The notes below the pieces were generated by a model. That model was given only the letters and a program-made list of their open reading frames with translations. It was not told the DNA's origin and did not search any database. Below, one piece after another: positions 1 through 6,275 of a DNA stretch of 17,761 bases; positions within the stretch are counted from its first letter, which is position 1; each line of letters starts with the position of its first letter. This DNA comes from CAYJXJ01 sp964374095 (GTDB lineage: Bacteria; Elusimicrobiota; Elusimicrobia; UBA1565; UBA9628): contig CAYJXJ010000091.1 of the NCBI GenBank assembly GCA_964374095.1, positions 1 to 17,761 on the forward strand. The letters are read 5' to 3'. Made by a program: the position numbers and the translations under genes.

Positions 1-36
1 GGGGTGGGTGAGAGGCTGCCCCCAAACCGGCGCGGG

Positions 37-801
37 TCAAAGCGGGGGGGGGGCCGCCCCCCCCGCCCCCGCCGCGGCGCAGGCGCAGGCCGCCTGTTCC
101 TTGGGGATCGCGACGGCCCGGGGATCGCGCGTGCAGGCGGCGTTGGCCTTGACCACGTCGATCATCCAGTCCGCCGGGCCGAATTGCCGCTCGGACCACC
201 AGCGCAGGTATTCCTCGCGGCCTCGGGGCGCGAGGACCGGGTTGGCCTTCCTCTCGGCGCCCATGGTGGACTCCTGGTTTCCCTGGTAGTCGTGCGCCGG
301 AAGCAGGACCGCGGAGTCCGGGATCGAGTCGAGCTTGGCGAGGCTGTCGAAATGGACGGAGGGGTCCGAGCCCGGGAGGTCGAGCCGTCCGGCGCCGTAA
401 GAGCCGATGAAAAGGAAGTCCCCGCTCAACACGCGGTCTCCGAGCGACAGCGTCAGGCTGTCGGCGGTGTGGCCGGGGGTGTGGAGAAAGCGGATCGTCA
501 GGTCGCCCAGGCCCACGGTTTCGCCGTCCGACACGCGCCGGGTGGCGCATGAGACCGGCGTGGCGCGGTGCATGAGGTAGTCCGCGCCGGTGCGGTCGCG
601 CAACGCCGCGCAGGCCGAGAGGTGGTCGGCGTGGGTGTGGGTGTCGATGAGCAGGCGCAGGGTCAGGCCCTCCCGGCGCAGAGTCTCCAAATAGCCGTCC
701 GCTTGTTCGAGCAGGGGATCGACCAGGACCGCCTCCCGGGTCTTTTCGGAGAGCAGCAGGTAGGTCCGGCAGGGGCCTTCCCGAATCTGAAGGATGTTCA
801 C
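37..801 (-). CDS. ETHE1-like metallo-beta-lactamase-fold hydrolase / persulfide dioxygenase-like
   Basis: A 254-residue MBL-fold protein. The metal-binding motif THTHADHL gives His55, His57, Asp59 and His60. TPGHT supplies His111, SGD supplies Asp128 and LLPAHDYQG supplies His170. The GAGRLD and PAHDYxG blocks resemble the ETHE1 persulfide dioxygenase / glyoxalase II branch. Known family members oxidise glutathione persulfide with one mononuclear iron or hydrolyse acylglutathione; which applies here is not decided by sequence alone. The start chosen is the GTG at 801, whose GTGA overlaps the stop of the FKBP gene, indicating translational coupling; the open frame upstream of it is only a shadow inside that gene. 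No signal peptide is visible, so the protein is probably cytoplasmic, unlike its secreted partner. The C-terminus is a low-complexity Cys/Ala/Gly/Pro tail encoded partly by long G and C runs, so the true end could differ. Confidence 0.85.
   Translation of the reverse strand: MNILQIREGPCRTYLLLSEKTREAVLVDPLLEQADGYLETLRREGLTLRLLIDTHTHADHLSACAALRDRTGADYLMHRATPVSCATRRVSDGETVGLGDLTIRFLHTPGHTADSLTLSLGDRVLSGDFLFIGSYGAGRLDLPGSDPSVHFDSLAKLDSIPDSAVLLPAHDYQGNQESTMGAERKANPVLAPRGREEYLRWWSERQFGPADWMIDVVKANAACTRDPRAVAIPKEQAACACAAAGAGGAAPPPL
44..70. repeat. G10/C8 homopolymer pair (self-complementary)
   Basis: A run of ten G (44-53) is followed by CCG and a run of eight C (57-64), then G and five more C (66-70). 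The runs can fold back on each other. They encode the Gly/Ala/Pro tail of the ETHE1-like protein just before its stop. The minus-strand hairpin is not followed by a T tract, so it is a poor intrinsic terminator. Runs this long are prone to slippage and to sequencing error, so the exact C-terminus of the gene is uncertain. Confidence 0.6.
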
Positions 802-1460
802 TTCACGATTTCGACCAGCTCCACGTCGAAGACCAAGGTGGCCCCTCCCGGGATGTTGGGCGGAGCGCCGCGGTCGCCATAGGCGATCGCGGCCGGGCAA
901 ACCAGGCGGGATTTGCCGCCGGTCTTCATGCGCTGGAGGCCTTCGGTCCAGCAGGGGATGACGCCGTTCAGGGGGAACTCCGTCGGAGCGCCGCGCTTGT
1001 AGGAGCTGTCGAATTCGGCGCCGTCGATCAGGGTCCCCCGGTAATGGGCCTTGATGGTGTTGGTGGCCGCGGGGGACCTGCCGTTTCCGGGCACAAGCTC
1101 CCTATAGATCAGGCCCGAGGCGAGGCGTTCGGCGCCCTTTTCCTTGGCGGCCGTGTCGGCGTAGTCCTGGCCGCGCTTCTTTTCCTTGTCCATGACGGAG
1201 GCTCGGCGCGAGGTCTCCAACTCGCGGATCTTGGGCCCATGGGCCGCCATGTCCACGAGGGGCTTGCGGCCCTCGACCTGGTCGGTCAGTCCACGGACGA
1301 CGGTCTTGAGCTCGGCGGAGGTGAGGGAGAAATTCCCGACGTTTTGGCCCATAGCGATGCCGAGGGCGTAGAAGACCTTCTGATCTTCGGGCAGGGCCTC
1401 CGCGGCCAAAGCGGGAGCCGCGGCCAAGAAGGCGATAACGACCGGCACGCAAAAGTTCAT
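798..1460 (-). CDS. FKBP-type peptidyl-prolyl isomerase, periplasmic
   Basis: A 220-residue FkpA/Mip-like isomerase that should catalyse cis-trans isomerisation of Xaa-Pro bonds in exported proteins. Residues 1-20 are a signal peptide (hydrophobic core, then APALAA). Residues about 25-115 are a helical, charged N-terminal domain like that used for dimerisation and chaperone activity in Mip/FkpA. Residues about 120-220 are the FKBP domain: AHYRGTLIDGAEFDSSY, then VIPCWTEGLQRMKTGGK, then AYGDRGAPPNIPGGATLVFDVEL. The conserved Tyr, Phe, Asp and Trp of the active-site pocket are present; the usual Gly before the Trp is Cys. The ATG at 1460 is chosen because GGGAGG lies seven bases upstream and the signal peptide begins there. 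It is first in a two-gene unit with the ETHE1-like gene (GTGA overlap). Confidence 0.94.
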   Translation of the reverse strand: MNFCVPVVIAFLAAAPALAAEALPEDQKVFYALGIAMGQNVGNFSLTSAELKTVVRGLTDQVEGRKPLVDMAAHGPKIRELETSRRASVMDKEKKRGQDYADTAAKEKGAERLASGLIYRELVPGNGRSPAATNTIKAHYRGTLIDGAEFDSSYKRGAPTEFPLNGVIPCWTEGLQRMKTGGKSRLVCPAAIAYGDRGAPPNIPGGATLVFDVELVEIVK

Positions 1461-1513
1461 GAGAAAGCCTCCCGGGATCAGTTGCCGGGGCCCGCTTTGG
1501 GCCCCGGCGGCCA

Positions 1514-1523
1514 TGGTATAATA
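1514..1523. promoter_or_regulatory. Putative bidirectional promoter with near-palindromic -10
   Basis: On the plus strand TGGTATAAT is an extended -10 (TATAAT 1517-1522). On the minus strand the same bases read TATTAT (1523-1518). The core GGTATAATACC is palindromic except at its central base. The plus-strand start of transcription would fall near 1529, giving only about eight leader bases before the ATG at 1537; GGAG at 1529-1532 lies at the very 5' end. The minus-strand start would feed the FKBP-ETHE1-like pair. No good -35 is visible in either direction. Inferred from sequence only. Confidence 0.5.
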
Positions 1524-1536
1524 CCGCCGGAGACCC

Positions 1537-1845
1537 ATGCAAGACACGATCTACGTGGACTGCCCCTGCTGCGGGGCGAGGCTGGAGGCGCGGCGCGAGG
1601 ACGGGAAGGTCCTCAAGCATTGGAAGACCAGCCTCAAGAAGGAAGCCGCCGGAAAGGACCCGATCAAAGCCGCCCAGGAGCGCATGGCCGCCGAGGCCGA
1701 GCGCCTCAAGCGCTACCTGGAAGGGGCCGGCGACATCCTCGAGCGCCAGAAGCGCGAGACCATGGAGAAGTTCGAGGCGGAGAAGGAGCGCATCCGGCGC
1801 GAGGGCGACGACTCCCCGCCGCCCCGGCCTTTCGACAACGAGTAG
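1537..1845 (+). CDS. Small conserved-looking protein with N-terminal CPCCG motif and coiled coil
   Basis: A 102-residue cytoplasmic protein. The N-terminus carries Cys9, Cys11 and Cys12 (DCPCCGARLE), and His28-Trp29 follows about 16 residues later. This looks like a half or degenerate zinc ribbon; a second CxxC is absent. Residues about 33-88 are highly charged (KEAAGKDP, AEAERLKRYLE, EKERIRRE) and should form a long helix or coiled coil. The C-terminus is the acidic, Pro-rich DDSPPPRPFDNE. I recognise the general type (small Cys-motif plus helical proteins next to housekeeping genes) but no named function. It is divergent from the FKBP gene and has an extended -10 promoter only 14 bases before its ATG. 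Strong codon bias and an unbroken frame support it being real. Confidence 0.8.
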   Translation: MQDTIYVDCPCCGARLEARREDGKVLKHWKTSLKKEAAGKDPIKAAQERMAAEAERLKRYLEGAGDILERQKRETMEKFEAEKERIRREGDDSPPPRPFDNE

Positions 1846-2099
1846 AGCCCGGCAGGGCGTTCGCCGTGTCCCGGCGAGGCTGCCTTGCGCCGACACAGGT
1901 TCCTCATGGCGCCTGGCACTGGGCGCCTGTCGGCGCCCGGTGTGCGTAGGGTCGTCATCGGAAAGCGGTGGCACCCAGCCTGGTTGCCTTCGGGCCGGCA
2001 TCCTAGGGCCATAGGCCCATCGGCGCCTGGGTCCCCAGGCCCTGCCGCAACATCGCCGCAGGACCTAGACTCCTTCTGCGGGTGCCCGAGGAGTCTGCG
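1846..2099. other. Intergenic region rich in inverted repeats
   Basis: This 254-base gap holds no gene. It contains a strong hairpin (1917-1927 with 1932-1942, loop TGTC, one T/G mismatch), GGGCC/GGCCC at 2006-2010 and 2014-2018, and GCCTGG/CCAGGC at 2025-2030 and 2035-2040. It also holds ATGGCGCCTGGCA at 1906-1918, repeated at 3097-3109. The Shine-Dalgarno of the next gene (GAGGAG, 2088-2093) closes it. No T tract follows the hairpins. It may be a leader RNA, a terminator cluster or a REP-like remnant; I could not match it to a known riboswitch. Confidence 0.45.
1906..1918 (+). repeat. 13-base direct repeat, copy 1 (ATGGCGCCTGGCA)
   Basis: Identical to 3097-3109. The two copies flank the thioredoxin-like gene in the same orientation. 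A related core, TGCCTGGCACC, occurs at 7946-7956. The core GCCTGGCAC has dyad character and resembles short REP-type dispersed repeats. Confidence 0.5.
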
Positions 2100-3074
2100 A
2101 TGGATCAGGGATGCGTGTCGGTGCGGTCGTGGCGGGGAGTCGTTCTTGCGGCGGCCGTTTTCTTGGCCGCGGGCTCGGATGCGCGGGCCGCCGATGGGAG
2201 GGTCCTCGCCGAAGCCATGCGGGACGCGCGGGCCGTGTCCGCGGGCTTGCGGGAGGCGCGCGCGGCGTCGGCGGCGGCCGCCGAGGAACTGATCGGCGGC
2301 GGATGGACCGACGAGGCTATCCTGAAGGCCTACCACGAGGGGAGGCTTTCCGGGGATTCCCTCCGCGCCGCGATCCTGGACCCGGTGCTTCCGGAGGAGG
2401 AGCGGCCCAAGGCTTTCTTCGACGCCCTGGCCTGGTACTTCGACGGGCTGGCCGGGGAGCGCGACCGCAGGCTCAGCGGCGCGGAACTCTCGGGAGTCCT
2501 GCGGGGCATTGCCGGCTGGTACGTCGAAGCCCTGGAAAGCGGCGAGGCCGCGGACCGGGTCCAAGCCTGGAAGCTCATCCAGAAGGGGACTTTGCTCTCC
2601 GTGAAGCTCCGGGAGTGGAAGCGCGCGGACTACCCCTATCCCGACCTCAAGGACATCAGCCAGGACGAGAAGACCAAGGCCTGGAGCCAAGCCCACACCA
2701 TCAAGGACACCGCCGACTTCAAGGCGAAGGCCTGCGACCTTTCCCGCCAAACCACCGTGCTGGTCAAGTTCGGCAACAAGGCCTGCTCGGACTGCTTGCT
2801 GCTAGAGCTGCTGGGCTCCCTCAAGGCGGTCGCCGACCGCAACCCCAACATCGCCGTCTACAAGTCCTGGTGGGGACCCAACGAGCCGCGGGAGATGGAC
2901 GAACTGCGGCGCCAGGAGGGGGCCAAGTCCAGCCCCTTCTTCATCCTCTACCGCGGGGGCCGGCGCTACCGCTGCGGCTACGGCTTCCCGGACGAGAAGG
3001 GAGACGGGCTCGAGGCGTGCCTGGCCAAGGACCTGACCGGCCCGGGCGACGGGGAGTGCCTGGACTGGAAGTAG
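2100..3074 (+). CDS. Secreted thioredoxin-like protein with CSDC motif
   Basis: A 324-residue protein. Residues 1-31 form a signal peptide (SWRGVVLAAAVFLAAGSDARA). Residues about 35-200 are a helical, charged domain I do not recognise. Residues about 205-310 look like a thioredoxin fold: TTVLVKFGNKACSDCLLLELL gives Cys229-x-x-Cys232 at the start of a helix after a beta strand, and SSPFFILYRGGRRYRCGYG resembles the strand-Pro-strand segment, with Ser-Pro in the cis-Pro position. Further cysteines follow toward the C-terminus. It is probably a periplasmic thiol-disulfide protein; direction of redox activity cannot be read. The ATG at 2100 is chosen for GAGGAG six bases upstream and because the signal peptide begins there; an in-frame ATG 18 bases earlier overlaps that site. 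It stands alone, convergent with the MFS gene. Confidence 0.8.
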   Translation: MDQGCVSVRSWRGVVLAAAVFLAAGSDARAADGRVLAEAMRDARAVSAGLREARAASAAAAEELIGGGWTDEAILKAYHEGRLSGDSLRAAILDPVLPEEERPKAFFDALAWYFDGLAGERDRRLSGAELSGVLRGIAGWYVEALESGEAADRVQAWKLIQKGTLLSVKLREWKRADYPYPDLKDISQDEKTKAWSQAHTIKDTADFKAKACDLSRQTTVLVKFGNKACSDCLLLELLGSLKAVADRNPNIAVYKSWWGPNEPREMDELRRQEGAKSSPFFILYRGGRRYRCGYGFPDEKGDGLEACLAKDLTGPGDGECLDWK

Positions 3075-3096
3075 GCCGGCCGCGCCTCCCCAAAGG

Positions 3097-3109
3097 ATGG
3101 CGCCTGGCA
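3097..3109 (+). repeat. 13-base direct repeat, copy 2 (ATGGCGCCTGGCA)
   Basis: Matches 1906-1918 exactly and lies 23 bases after the thioredoxin-like stop. Here TGGCGC (3098-3103) can pair with GCGCCA (3123-3128), with nested CCTG/CAGG, so the copy sits in a small hairpin. Confidence 0.5.
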
Positions 3110-3139
3110 GCGACAGGTTGTTGCGCCAACTCAGGCGGC

Positions 3140-3159
3140 CGCCTCCACCGGTGGAGGCG
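3140..3159. terminator. 20-bp perfect palindrome between convergent genes
   Basis: CGCCTCCACC followed directly by its reverse complement, centred between 3149 and 3150, in the 156-base gap between the convergent thioredoxin-like and MFS genes. It could act as a shared terminator hairpin but has no T tract on either strand and no loop, so it might instead bind a dimeric protein. Confidence 0.4.
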
Positions 3160-3230
3160 CCACGCCTTGTGGCCGGCGACCGATCGACAGCCTCAGCCGC
3201 GCTTCACGACGCGGCCCCGGGCCCGGCGGC

Positions 3231-5042
3231 CTAGGCGTAGACCGGGATCGCGCTGGAGCGCCAGGCGGTTGGCCCGCCGGTTTCGGGGCCGGGAGCCGGG
3301 GTCTTTGCCGGCCTTTTGCCGTCGGGGAAGATCCACTTCGGGACCATCCACTCGAGGATCGCGGTGCCGGTGATGGCGATGGCGATGATGAGCATCGCGG
3401 TGTTGATGTTGAGGAAATCGAGCACGATCCCGGCCAGGAGCGCGCCGCCGGCCGAGAAGAAGAGGTCCACCATGTTGAAGGCGCTGTCCACCCGGCCGAG
3501 GATCTTGTCCGGGATCTCCTTGCGCACGACCGGCGCCATCACGATGCCCACCGGGGCGTGGGCGAGCTGGAGGACGAACTGCACCGCCATCACGACCCCG
3601 AGGTTGACCCAGAACATCCCGGGCGCCAGGAGCGCGGGGAAAAGCCACATGAACCAGAAGGAGAGGGACGCCACGGCCGCGATCCGGTAGAACCGGCCGT
3701 GGCCCCAGCGGGCGATCAGTTTGTCGCCCTTGTCTCCCTCCATCCGCCAGGAGGACAGGAACCGCCCAAGATACTCCGCCGCCATCATGATTCCGAATAT
3801 GCCTCCGGCCGTGGCCAGGAGGGGGGCCAGGAGATGGGGTCCGACCGGCGCCTCCCCGATGGCGTCGGTGATGAAGTTGGGAAGCACGACCATGGGCATG
3901 GCGTCGGCCAGGAAGGCCTCGATGGCGCCCACCAGCATCAGAAGGGAGAGGGTCTTGTTGCGCAGGATGTAGGATATGCCCTGCATCGCCTCGTACTTGT
4001 CGAAGAATTGGGCGAGGCGTTCCTTGAAGCCGGCGGCGGGGGCCGCGGCCTTGGCCTGCCGGAGGGTGTTGAAGGAGAAGAGTCCCATGAAGGCATGTAC
4101 CGCGGCCATGGGCCCGCGGCCGATGATCCGTGCCAGTCCCGCGGCGGCCCACCATAACACTTTCGGTATTCCGAGGATGATCCCCGTGAGGATGTCGCCG
4201 ACGAACTTCGCGGTTCCCTTTAGGAAGCCCTTGAATCCGGCCCAGCCCAATTCGGCGGGGTCGCGGGGATCTCGGACCATGAACCAGTAGATCGGGATCG
4301 AGGCCAATAGGAGCACGCTATAAACGCCGTAGGCGATGGCGTAGCCACCCAGGCCGAAGCTCGTCACGAGCGCTCCGATGGCCCAGCCGGCCGCCAGCGG
4401 GAAAATCATGCCGGCCACCGAGTCCCACTTGGAGAGAGTGGCGGTGGCCTCCTTGTTGAGCTTCTCATCCTTGCCGAGGAAGGCCTTGCGCGCCGCGCTG
4501 TCGGCCACGATCATCGTGCTTTGAAACAACGGGTTGAGGGCCACGATGGCCAAGAGCACGCCGAAAGTCAGGTGCCCGCCCAGGAACAGGAGCGGGATGG
4601 CCCCCATCAGCAGTGCCCGCGCCAGAGAGGTCACGACGAACAAGATCCGGAAGTCGGTCTTGTCGATGAGCAGTCCCACGGGCAGGAGGTTGACGAAGGA
4701 CATGGAGCCCATGTGGATGTTGCGGACCACGCCCATGAGGGCCTTTCCCTTGCCCAGCGTGCTCATGACGAGGAAGGGCTGGCTGAGCATGTGGAAGTTG
4801 ATGCCGAAGATGGTCAGGATGTGGTGTCCCCAGAACAGTCCCCACAGGGAGCGGGGAAGCTTGGTCCGGCCCCGCCATTGAGGCCGCGTCTTCCTTGAGG
4901 AGGGCCTCGGCCGGGCGTGCGGGGGGGACTGGGCGCGCCCCTGCTTTAAAGCCCTCGGATCGGGCCGCCGGCCGGCCCACGGCGGGTCCCGCGGCGACCG
5001 GGAAAATGCCCGCCGCAAGGGGGTAAAGGCCGGGGGGGACAT
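3231..5042 (-). CDS. MFS-type transporter, body (N-terminus in another frame)
   Basis: An inner-membrane permease with about twelve hydrophobic segments. It opens with LPRSLWGLFWGHHILTIFG (first helix). A long amphipathic cytoplasmic loop of about 100 residues joins the two halves, and the last helices end at ILEWMVPKWIFPDGK. The MFS-like motif after the second helix is GLLIDKTDFR. Substrate is unknown. The frame stays open to 5042, but real coding in it probably begins near 4870: upstream residues (MSPPAFTPLRRAF and on) look like a shadow, while another frame encodes a signal peptide and linker that would join seamlessly if one G were removed from the G4 run at 4870-4873 (minus-strand reading). 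The joined product would be about 690 residues. Either the gene is frameshifted or the sequence has an error. It lies convergent to the thioredoxin-like gene. Confidence 0.82.
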   Translation of the reverse strand: MSPPAFTPLRRAFSRSPRDPPWAGRRPDPRALKQGRAQSPPHARPRPSSRKTRPQWRGRTKLPRSLWGLFWGHHILTIFGINFHMLSQPFLVMSTLGKGKALMGVVRNIHMGSMSFVNLLPVGLLIDKTDFRILFVVTSLARALLMGAIPLLFLGGHLTFGVLLAIVALNPLFQSTMIVADSAARKAFLGKDEKLNKEATATLSKWDSVAGMIFPLAAGWAIGALVTSFGLGGYAIAYGVYSVLLLASIPIYWFMVRDPRDPAELGWAGFKGFLKGTAKFVGDILTGIILGIPKVLWWAAAGLARIIGRGPMAAVHAFMGLFSFNTLRQAKAAAPAAGFKERLAQFFDKYEAMQGISYILRNKTLSLLMLVGAIEAFLADAMPMVVLPNFITDAIGEAPVGPHLLAPLLATAGGIFGIMMAAEYLGRFLSSWRMEGDKGDKLIARWGHGRFYRIAAVASLSFWFMWLFPALLAPGMFWVNLGVVMAVQFVLQLAHAPVGIVMAPVVRKEIPDKILGRVDSAFNMVDLFFSAGGALLAGIVLDFLNINTAMLIIAIAITGTAILEWMVPKWIFPDGKRPAKTPAPGPETGGPTAWRSSAIPVYA

Positions 5043-5307
5043 CTCCGTCCCGCCTGGCGGCCACTGATGGCGCGGGATTCATCGGCGTCAGGGACGGCCC
5101 CGTGTTGAGGCGCATCGTCGAGGAAAGGGGGGATTGGCCGGCCGGGCCGCGGCTCCCGGGATTGCCGAGCGACGGGGCGCCGTTGGGTCCGGGAGTCCGG
5201 GTGGCGATGGTTTGGGCCAGAACCTGGTAGCCGCCGAGGGGGGCCTCGAGCACCAGGACGGCCGCGATCAGGAGGCTGAGGACTTTCAGTCTCATGGAGG
5301 ATATCAT
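4870..5307 (-). pseudogene. N-terminal signal peptide and linker of the MFS gene, out of frame
   Basis: About 145 residues in the frame starting at ATG 5307 (in-frame alternative 5295). The segment MRLKVLSLLIAAVLVLEA is a clear hydrophobic signal or first helix, followed by GGYQVLAQ and about 110 residues rich in Pro, Ala, Gly and Ser, ending EALLKEDAASMAG. From there this frame turns into nonsense (PDQASPLPVG), while the MFS frame continues RTKLPRSLWG. Deleting one G at 4870-4873 fuses the two. GGGAGG lies 12 bases upstream of ATG 5307, which favours that start. A cleavable signal ahead of an MFS protein is unusual. Confidence 0.65.
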
Positions 5308-5431
5308 GCCACGAATCGGCCTCCCGGCCGCGGGTCCTTGGTCCCAGGCCCGGGACGGATGTCGGCCTAGGCGATCGAGCCCGGAGGGCCTAGCGCGCCC
5401 TGCGCTTCCAATTCATGGAGGCGCCGGCGCG

Positions 5432-6208
5432 CTAGAATTCCGGGGCGAGGACGACGTTGTACTCGAGCTCCGGCTGCCCTCCGGTGAGCAGGATCGGAAC
5501 GTGAAGCACGTCCGAGTTCCGGAAGAGTTCCAGGGCCTCCTCGCGGCGCTGCCGGCCTTGAGCGTGGTACGGGGGTTCCGCCTCATCGAGGAAGTTCTTG
5601 TGGTAATTCCGGGCGCGCACCCGGACCTCGTAGCCGCCTTCGCGCAGCGGGGGGAGCTTCGCCGAAAATCGTCCGTCCTTCCCGGAATGGACCGAGACCC
5701 GCCGCGCGGTATGGCGGTCCATGAAGGTGATGAGCGCTCCCGCGACCGGCCGCAGGCTCAGGAGGTCGTAGGCTTTTCCGCGGATGATCCAGCGGGACTC
5801 CGCGCGCGGCGGCGGCGCGGGATCGCCTAACGGGTTCAACGCGGAGGGAGTCGCGGTGGACTCAAGGAGGTCCGGGGTGACGGCCGCGGCGGTGCTCCGA
5901 GTGGCGGGCGCCGTCATCGAGGACGCGGCGGGGTCGGCGGGCGGCTCACCGGTAGAGATGAAGCTCCCCAGGTCCACCCGGAAAATGCCATAGCCGAACG
6001 CGCCCAGGCCGGTGAGGAGCGTCAGGAAGATTACGAAGGGAGACATGCGTTTTTCTCCCTTTGGGCCGTCGGGTTCCTCGCCGCGAAGGGCCCGGAAGAC
6101 TTCCTTGCGGGTGCGCGGGCGCAGGCATACGGGGCATTCCGTCCAAACCGGATCGAGTTGGGAGCCGCAACCGGGGCAGAGGGGAAGATTTGACGGCTTG
6201 GCCGGCAT
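5432..6208 (-). CDS. Zinc-ribbon, single-TM protein with carboxypeptidase-regulatory-like domain
   Basis: A 258-residue protein of mixed architecture. Residues 11-28 form a zinc ribbon (Cys11-x2-Cys14, Cys25-x2-Cys28). Residues 55-76 form one membrane helix (MSPFVIFLTLLTGLGAFGYGIF region). Residues about 84-137 are a Pro/Ala/Thr/Ser linker. Residues about 139-205 (IIRGKAYDLLSLRPVAGALITF, then DGRFSAKLPPLREGGYEVRVRA) match the CarboxypepD_reg-like / TonB-plug-like beta-sandwich seen in envelope proteins. The ribbon should be cytoplasmic and the sandwich periplasmic, suggesting a link between the two compartments. No function is known to me. No Shine-Dalgarno precedes the ATG at 6208; a TTGCCT-18-TATGAT promoter ends eight bases before it, implying a very short leader. 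Confidence 0.8.
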   Translation of the reverse strand: MPAKPSNLPLCPGCGSQLDPVWTECPVCLRPRTRKEVFRALRGEEPDGPKGEKRMSPFVIFLTLLTGLGAFGYGIFRVDLGSFISTGEPPADPAASSMTAPATRSTAAAVTPDLLESTATPSALNPLGDPAPPPRAESRWIIRGKAYDLLSLRPVAGALITFMDRHTARRVSVHSGKDGRFSAKLPPLREGGYEVRVRARNYHKNFLDEAEPPYHAQGRQRREEALELFRNSDVLHVPILLTGGQPELEYNVVLAPEF

Positions 6209-6216
6209 GAACGGGT

Positions 6217-6246
6217 ATCATACTCAGTCGGCAACACGACAGGCAA
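6217..6246 (-). promoter_or_regulatory. Putative sigma70-type promoter of the zinc-ribbon gene
   Basis: Minus strand: -35 TTGCCT (6246-6241), 18-base spacer, -10 TATGAT (6222-6217). Transcription would start at about 6209-6211, within a few bases of the ATG at 6208. Confidence 0.5.
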
Positions 6247-6261
6247 GGCCGGTTTCATAAG

Positions 6262-6270
6262 TGGTAGAAT
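6262..6270 (+). promoter_or_regulatory. Extended -10 promoter of the 6276 gene
   Basis: TGGTAGAAT is an extended -10 (TAGAAT 6265-6270) with only five bases before ATG 6276. The predicted start of transcription falls on the ATG itself, so the mRNA would be leaderless. It overlaps no coding sequence and is divergent from the promoter at 6217-6246. Confidence 0.45.
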
Positions 6271-6275
6271 CGTTC

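Noticed and set aside
1940..2040. Possible c-di-GMP (GEMM-type) riboswitch
   Set aside because: Only scattered short matches such as GGAAA and AGCC; the conserved core and tetraloop receptor are not there.
2111..3373. 420-residue open frame overlapping the thioredoxin-like gene
   Set aside because: Arg/Gly/Pro-rich shadow of the real gene in another frame, running on past its end; no domain, no start signal.
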